Shown: positions 5,726 to 9,329 of the stretch, piece after piece
Layout: each line of letters starts with the position of its first letter
Position numbering within the stretch: the first letter of the stretch is position 1
Assembly: GCA_021604885.1 (NCBI GenBank)
Contig: BQJV01000096.1
Coordinates: 1-9,329 of the forward strand
Length of the DNA: 9,329 bases
Direction of reading: 5' to 3'
Source: Acidimicrobiales bacterium
GTDB lineage: Bacteria; Actinomycetota; Acidimicrobiia; Acidimicrobiales; Aldehydirespiratoraceae
Notes under the pieces: model-generated
Told to the model about the DNA's origin: nothing
Databases searched by the model: none
Seen by the model: the letters and a program-made list of their open reading frames with translations, nothing else
Position numbers and translations under genes: made by a program

Positions 5726-8333
5726 CCGGCGCCTCGGGTGGTGCGACGAACGGGCCGAGCGCGGTGGCCAGCTCGCTGCGGCCCGCCAGCCCGAGCTTTC
5801 GGTACACCTGCCGTAGGTGATTGTCGACCGTCCGCACGGAGATGAAGAGCTCGTCGGCGACCTCCCGGCTCGGTCGTACGCCGCTGGCCGCCGCGGCAAC
5901 GTCCAACTCTCGCTCGGTGAGGGCGTCAGTCACCGGCGCGCCCGGTGGCGTGAGGAAGGGCCCAACCGCCCGCGTCAGCAACGCCAGCCGTGTGTCCGCC
6001 AGACGCGCATCGGTCGAGTCGCCCTCGAGGGCGTGCGTCGCGCGCGCCATCGATTCCGCAGCCATGACCGGCGCCCCGAACTGGTGAAACCGTGTCGCAA
6101 GCCGGGCGAGTGATCGCCCGTCCCCGTCCCGGGTCGCAACCGCGTCCTCGACGAGCGCCCTCGTGAACCGACCGGTCGACAGTCGGGCAGCCGCGACCAT
6201 CTCGTCGGCGACATCGGCGGCGTGGCCGAAACGGACTGCGTCGTGGAGGGTCGTGATCCCGAAGACGACGTGCGTGCTGGCCACGGCCGCCCGGCCGGCA
6301 TCGACAACGGCCGCGGCCGCTCGCTCGGGCTCACCGGTCATCGCCAGGATCGCCGCTCGTCCCCTCGCGACGAACGGCTGCGCTCGCGCATCCGCCGGAG
6401 CATCGGGGACCGAACGAAGGGCGCGGCGGGCCGCGTCCAGGTCACCGGCCTGCGCGAGCGCGCACGCCGACAGGCCGCTGGCGATCGGCATCGCCCCGAA
6501 CGGATCGGCACGGGCCAGCTCGTCGCGAGTGATCCCGATCAGGTCGAAGATCGACGGCGCCGCCCGGTACAAAAGAAGCTGGAGTTGCATCGTCGCGCCG
6601 AGTCCAACCGATTGGTCGCTGGTGTGCTCGAGACGAGAGCGAAGGGCCCGTTCGCCACGGATCAGTTCCCCGCGTTGGATGAACACCCCCGTACGCAGCG
6701 CCCAGAGGACTTCTGTCCAGTCCGCCGCATCGGCGTCAGCAAGGCACTCGTCGATTCGACCGTCCACCCCCTCCAAACGGCCCAACATGACCTGCGCATA
6801 GACAAGACTGTTGAGCGCGGCTCGTCGCGTGCCCTGATCTCGACCGTCGTCGTGCTCCAGGAGTCGCGTGGAGGCCCGGAATGCCTCGTCGTAGCGGCCG
6901 ATCATGCTCGAGTGCTCTGTCGCGAACCGTTCGAGATCAACGATCAGAACGGGGTCGGTCAGCGCTTCGGCCTCTGTCGCCGCAAGCCGCACGGCGATGT
7001 CCGGCCTGCCGAGCTGATGGGCGTGGAGCAGGGCGCGACGCTTCGTCGCCAGCACACGATCCGCCTCCGACTCGGCAGCATGGTGCGCACGTCGGAAACA
7101 CGCATCTGCTTCGGCCGGATCCGCCGACAGGCGGTGGACGTCGCCGAGCGTCACAAGGTGTCGGCAGTGGCCGGTTCGCGCCGCGGTCTCCTCGGCGAGA
7201 GAAGCGGCCAGTTCGAGATCGAGTGACGCCATGGCTTCGCGTGCCGCGAGGTCGGCGATGTCCGGCGACATCGGCCGACCGACCTCCGCACACCAGCCGG
7301 CAACCTGGAGCGCGTTGCGGAGAACCGCGGGCTCGATCGCGTCGTGACGATCGATCAGTCGGTCGAGCACATCGACGCGCCGACGAACCGCCATGTCCTC
7401 GACGATCGTCTGCCCGACGAGCGACTGATTGCAGCTGACCAGAACCCGACCGTCGCGCAGTTCGGTGCGAGCCAACGCGTGCGCCTCCAGTCGATCGACC
7501 GCGTCACACTCCGCCCCGGCGAAGGCTGCCATCGCGAGCGGCTGCCCGACGGCTATCAGGTCGAGCACGTCGAGCTCCCCCGGCGCCAGCCGCCCGGTCC
7601 GGGCGCGGATGACGTCCGCGAGCCGGGCCCCGGGGCGCAGTGGCGAGACCAGACGCCAACGGCCGTCCACGGCGACGACGGCGGACGAGGCCAGCGCGTC
7701 CAGGAGCAGTTCGCGGACGAACAGCGGATTGTTGCCGGCTCGCTCGGCGACCTGGCGGGACAAATCGGTGTCGGCCGGACCGCCGAGGACGGCGTCGATC
7801 AACGCCGCCGTCGCGTCGTCGTCCAGGGGGCCGACGTCGACACGGTCCACATGGTCCCCGGCCCAGAGTGCGGTGACCGTCTCCGGCGTCTCCTCGCCGA
7901 GCCGGATCGTCGCGAGCAACAACGCGTCGCCACGGGTGGCGAGATCCGCAACGCACGCGAGCGATGCCGTGTCGAGGAGATGGAGATCGTCGACGGCCAG
8001 GACGAGCACCCGCTCGGACGCCCGCGCCAGCAGGGTCGAGCGAATCGCCGCCAACTGGGAAGCTCCGTCGCTCGCGGGGTTCTCCGCAACGACCGTCATC
8101 AGCGCGCCGAAGCGGATCGATTGGGCGGCAGGCGTCCCGGTGAACCTTTCGACATGGTGCTCCGGCCCACACCGGTCGAGCAGCGCATCGAGAAGGCGGC
8201 TCTTCCCGACTCCCGCCGCGCCCGCGAGCACGACGCCGGCCCCGGCGGCGACACGACGCTCGAGCAATTCGAGAGTCGCCGACCGTCCGACGAGGGGGAG
8301 CGCCACCACCCGCGGAGCGTATCTCGCGCCCAC
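5712..8333 (-). CDS. Second LAL-family LuxR transcriptional regulator
   Basis: From GTG 8333 this encodes 873 aa with the full LAL layout. An N-terminal AAA/P-loop domain has Walker A GAAGVGKS (residues 38-45) after LVGR, and Walker B VLVLAVDD (109-116) followed by LHLLD. A long TPR-like helical centre follows (for example YAQVMLGRLEGVDGRIDECL). A LuxR/GerE helix-turn-helix (805 to about 858) has LTERELDV and ISVRTVDNHLRQVYRKLGL, then a 15-residue tail. Its HTH is identical to that of the other LAL regulator at 28 of 52 aligned positions, and the recognition helix is nearly the same, so they may read related DNA sites. The ATPase-to-centre transition (NNPLFVRELL, RWRLVSPL, AVGQPLA) also parallels the first regulator. 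The gene starts 26 bp after the TetR stop in the same direction and is probably co-transcribed with it. GTG 8309 is an alternative start; neither start has a strong ribosome binding site. Confidence 0.9.
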   Translation of the reverse strand: MGARYAPRVVALPLVGRSATLELLERRVAAGAGVVLAGAAGVGKSRLLDALLDRCGPEHHVERFTGTPAAQSIRFGALMTVVAENPASDGASQLAAIRSTLLARASERVLVLAVDDLHLLDTASLACVADLATRGDALLLATIRLGEETPETVTALWAGDHVDRVDVGPLDDDATAALIDAVLGGPADTDLSRQVAERAGNNPLFVRELLLDALASSAVVAVDGRWRLVSPLRPGARLADVIRARTGRLAPGELDVLDLIAVGQPLAMAAFAGAECDAVDRLEAHALARTELRDGRVLVSCNQSLVGQTIVEDMAVRRRVDVLDRLIDRHDAIEPAVLRNALQVAGWCAEVGRPMSPDIADLAAREAMASLDLELAASLAEETAARTGHCRHLVTLGDVHRLSADPAEADACFRRAHHAAESEADRVLATKRRALLHAHQLGRPDIAVRLAATEAEALTDPVLIVDLERFATEHSSMIGRYDEAFRASTRLLEHDDGRDQGTRRAALNSLVYAQVMLGRLEGVDGRIDECLADADAADWTEVLWALRTGVFIQRGELIRGERALRSRLEHTSDQSVGLGATMQLQLLLYRAAPSIFDLIGITRDELARADPFGAMPIASGLSACALAQAGDLDAARRALRSVPDAPADARAQPFVARGRAAILAMTGEPERAAAAVVDAGRAAVASTHVVFGITTLHDAVRFGHAADVADEMVAAARLSTGRFTRALVEDAVATRDGDGRSLARLATRFHQFGAPVMAAESMARATHALEGDSTDARLADTRLALLTRAVGPFLTPPGAPVTDALTERELDVAAAASGVRPSREVADELFISVRTVDNHLRQVYRKLGLAGRSELATALGPFVAPPEAPVSRS

Positions 8334-8359
8334 CGATCCGGCCGTCGGCCTCGGCTACC

Positions 8360-9040
8360 TCAGCTCGTTGCCTCGCCGAGTCGGGCGGCGAGGCCGTCGA
8401 GGATGAGCTCGAGCCCGGGATCGAACTCGTCAGCGAAGTGGTAACCGGGCTGCATGACGTGCTCGGCGGTGAACCAGACGAGGTTCGGATGGTCGGCAGC
8501 AAGGGTGGCGGTGAGCTCCTCGGCCAGCTCCACGAGTTCGTCCCCGCCATGCCCGGGCAGCACGGCCTCCTGGAGTGCGAACCCGTACACGAATGCGTCG
8601 ATGACGGCAGCGGCGTGGCCGACGAGAGCCGGCTCGAACCCGTTCGCCCGGAGGCAGCCGACGACGGCGTCGTTGTGGTGCAGCGTCGCCGACCCGGGGG
8701 TGGTTCGAGAGTCGAGCATCCCCGTGGCCCACGGATGCCGACGCAGAACCTCGCGCGCGGATTTGGCACGGCGCCGCATCTCGTCACGCCACTGGCCGTC
8801 GGCGGCGGGCGTGTCGATCTCGGAGAAGACGACGTCGACCATGCCGTCGAGGATCTCGTCCTTGTTGGCGACGTAGTGGTAGATCGACATGGGTTTGACG
8901 CCGAGGTGTGCGGCGAGTTTGCGCAGCGTGAGGGGATCGACGCCGATCTCGTCGGCGAGCTCGACGGCACCTGTGATCACCGCGTCACGGCTGAGCCGGG
9001 GCCGAGTGCCGGCTGCCGTGTCACGCTCGGTCTCGCTCAT
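8360..9040 (-). CDS. TetR/AcrR-family transcriptional repressor
   Basis: This encodes 226 aa, usual for the family. The N-terminal DNA-binding domain spans about residues 18-64, with LADEIGVDPLTLRKLAAHLGVKPMSIYHYVANKDEIL as the classic TetR helix-turn-helix; VKPMSIYHY is the recognition helix. The rest resembles the TetR_C-type ligand-binding domain (RRHPWATGMLDSR near 100, a glycine/alanine-rich helix with YGFALQEAVLP). Such proteins usually repress themselves and a neighbour until a small molecule binds; the ligand is unknown. ATG 9040 has a strong GGAGG ribosome binding site. The gene is divergent from an alcohol dehydrogenase gene, with two 13-bp palindromes in the gap, so it likely controls both directions. 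The second LAL regulator follows after 26 bp and may be in the same operon. Confidence 0.93.
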   Translation of the reverse strand: MSETERDTAAGTRPRLSRDAVITGAVELADEIGVDPLTLRKLAAHLGVKPMSIYHYVANKDEILDGMVDVVFSEIDTPAADGQWRDEMRRRAKSAREVLRRHPWATGMLDSRTTPGSATLHHNDAVVGCLRANGFEPALVGHAAAVIDAFVYGFALQEAVLPGHGGDELVELAEELTATLAADHPNLVWFTAEHVMQPGYHFADEFDPGLELILDGLAARLGEATS

Positions 9041-9045
9041 GCCGA

Positions 9046-9050
9046 CCTCC
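9046..9050 (-). promoter_or_regulatory. Ribosome binding site of the TetR gene
   Basis: GGAGG on the minus strand, five bases before ATG 9040, fixes the start. Confidence 0.8.
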
Positions 9051-9075
9051 GTCGCGCAATCCTCACTTGACTTCC

Positions 9076-9088
9076 CGTACTTTGTACG
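9076..9088. promoter_or_regulatory. Candidate TetR operator 1
   Basis: CGTACTTTGTACG has perfect 5-bp arms (CGTAC/GTACG) around TTT. On the minus strand it contains TACAAA, which could be the -10 element of the TetR gene, so binding would block that promoter. It matches site 2 at 11 of 13 positions. Confidence 0.65.
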
Positions 9089-9108
9089 ATTGGATGCAGG
9101 AACACAAC

Positions 9109-9121
9109 CATACTAAGTACG
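9109..9121. promoter_or_regulatory. Candidate TetR operator 2
   Basis: On the minus strand it reads CGTACTTAGTATG, 11 of 13 identical to site 1. The two centres are 33 bp apart, about three helical turns. It lies 35 bp before the alcohol dehydrogenase start, within its likely promoter (CATACT, 9109-9114, may be a -10). Confidence 0.6.
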
Positions 9122-9144
9122 AGCGTCCATGTGGCGCGTAGGAC

Positions 9145-9150
9145 AGGAAA
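9145..9150 (+). promoter_or_regulatory. Ribosome binding site of the alcohol dehydrogenase gene
   Basis: AGGAAA lies six bases before ATG 9157 and supports that start over the in-frame ATG at 9247. Confidence 0.6.
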
Positions 9151-9156
9151 CGAAGC

Positions 9157-9329
9157 ATGAGTGCCACCACCGCAACCGCCGCGGCATCCGCCGCCTCGAT
9201 CGCCGCCGCAGCATCCGCCAACCAGGACACGCCGGCCGCCGAGACGATGCGCGCCATCGTGCAGCATCGCTACGGATCAGCCGAGACGCTCGAGTCCGCC
9301 ACGATCGAACGTCCCACGATCGATCCCGA
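9157..9329 (+). CDS. NAD(P)-dependent alcohol dehydrogenase / quinone reductase (MDR family), 3' partial
   Basis: The frame runs open from ATG 9157 to the window end (57 codons plus two bases). Residues 31 onward, MRAIVQHRYGSAETLESATIERP, match the start of medium-chain dehydrogenase/reductase proteins (MKAIVQxxYGxPDVLELRxIDxP pattern), which oxidise alcohols or reduce quinones/enones with NAD(P)H. The catalytic, zinc- and nucleotide-binding parts lie beyond the window, so substrate and zinc dependence cannot be judged. Residues 1-30 are an unusual Ala/Ser/Thr-rich extension. ATG 9157 has a fair ribosome binding site, whereas ATG 9247, where the family homology begins, has none that I can see. 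The gene is divergent from the TetR gene and downstream of two palindromes, so TetR repression is likely. Confidence 0.75.
   Translation, partial: MSATTATAAASAASIAAAASANQDTPAAETMRAIVQHRYGSAETLESATIERPTIDP

Noticed and set aside
7504..8970. Minus-strand open frame of 488 codons spanning the TetR and second LAL genes
   Set aside because: It is out of frame with both well-supported genes and extremely Arg/Ser/Pro-rich: a shadow of the GC-rich sequence.
1..9329. Search for CRISPR arrays, transposases, insertion-sequence ends or phage genes
   Set aside because: None seen. The only repeats are the short pair at the left edge, the SLH-coding units and the small regulatory boxes.

Overview
This is high-GC bacterial chromosome with closely packed genes, short intergenic gaps and several GTG/TTG starts. 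A secreted protein with cysteine-containing SLH repeats, two giant LuxR-family ATPase regulators and an Ala-rich protein N-terminus point to an actinobacterium. An Acidimicrobiia (Ilumatobacter-like) source is my best guess, from the style of the SLH repeats. That placement is inference and not proven by the window.

Layout, left to right. Positions 1-138 hold no convincing gene but carry a direct repeat with a 53-bp period and a perfect 14-bp palindrome, followed by tRNA-Gly(CCC) on the plus strand (139-209). The tRNA converges with, and overlaps by 9 bp, a minus-strand gene (201-1928) for an exported beta-propeller protein ending in three SLH repeats. A divergent promoter region with a 17-bp palindrome (TGAGTAGT-C-ACTACTCA) separates it from a plus-strand LAL-type (MalT-like) LuxR regulator (2003-4525). 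Directly behind its stop codon lies an SRPBCC/AHSA1 gene that lacks the coding sequence for its N-terminus. A 230-bp intergenic region (4866-5095) carries two direct TGAGTAG boxes exactly 21 bp apart and leads into a small lipoprotein gene (5096-5725). The lipoprotein gene overlaps tail-to-tail by 14 bp with a second LAL regulator on the minus strand (5712-8333). Upstream of that regulator, in the same direction, is a TetR repressor gene (8360-9040). The TetR gene is divergent from an NAD(P)-dependent alcohol dehydrogenase gene running off the window edge (9157 onward), and the 116-bp gap between them holds two near-identical 13-bp palindromes.

How it may work together. The right end looks like a standard TetR/alcohol dehydrogenase divergent control unit with two operators. 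The left and centre suggest a small regulon: the TGAGTAG element occurs as an inverted pair in the promoter region of the first LAL regulator and as a direct pair, two helical turns apart, before the lipoprotein gene. This resembles how MalT, the archetype of the family, uses asymmetric boxes in different arrangements. The candidate circuit is a LAL regulator controlling itself, perhaps the SLH protein, and the lipoprotein. The element repeats are seen directly; the circuit is inference.
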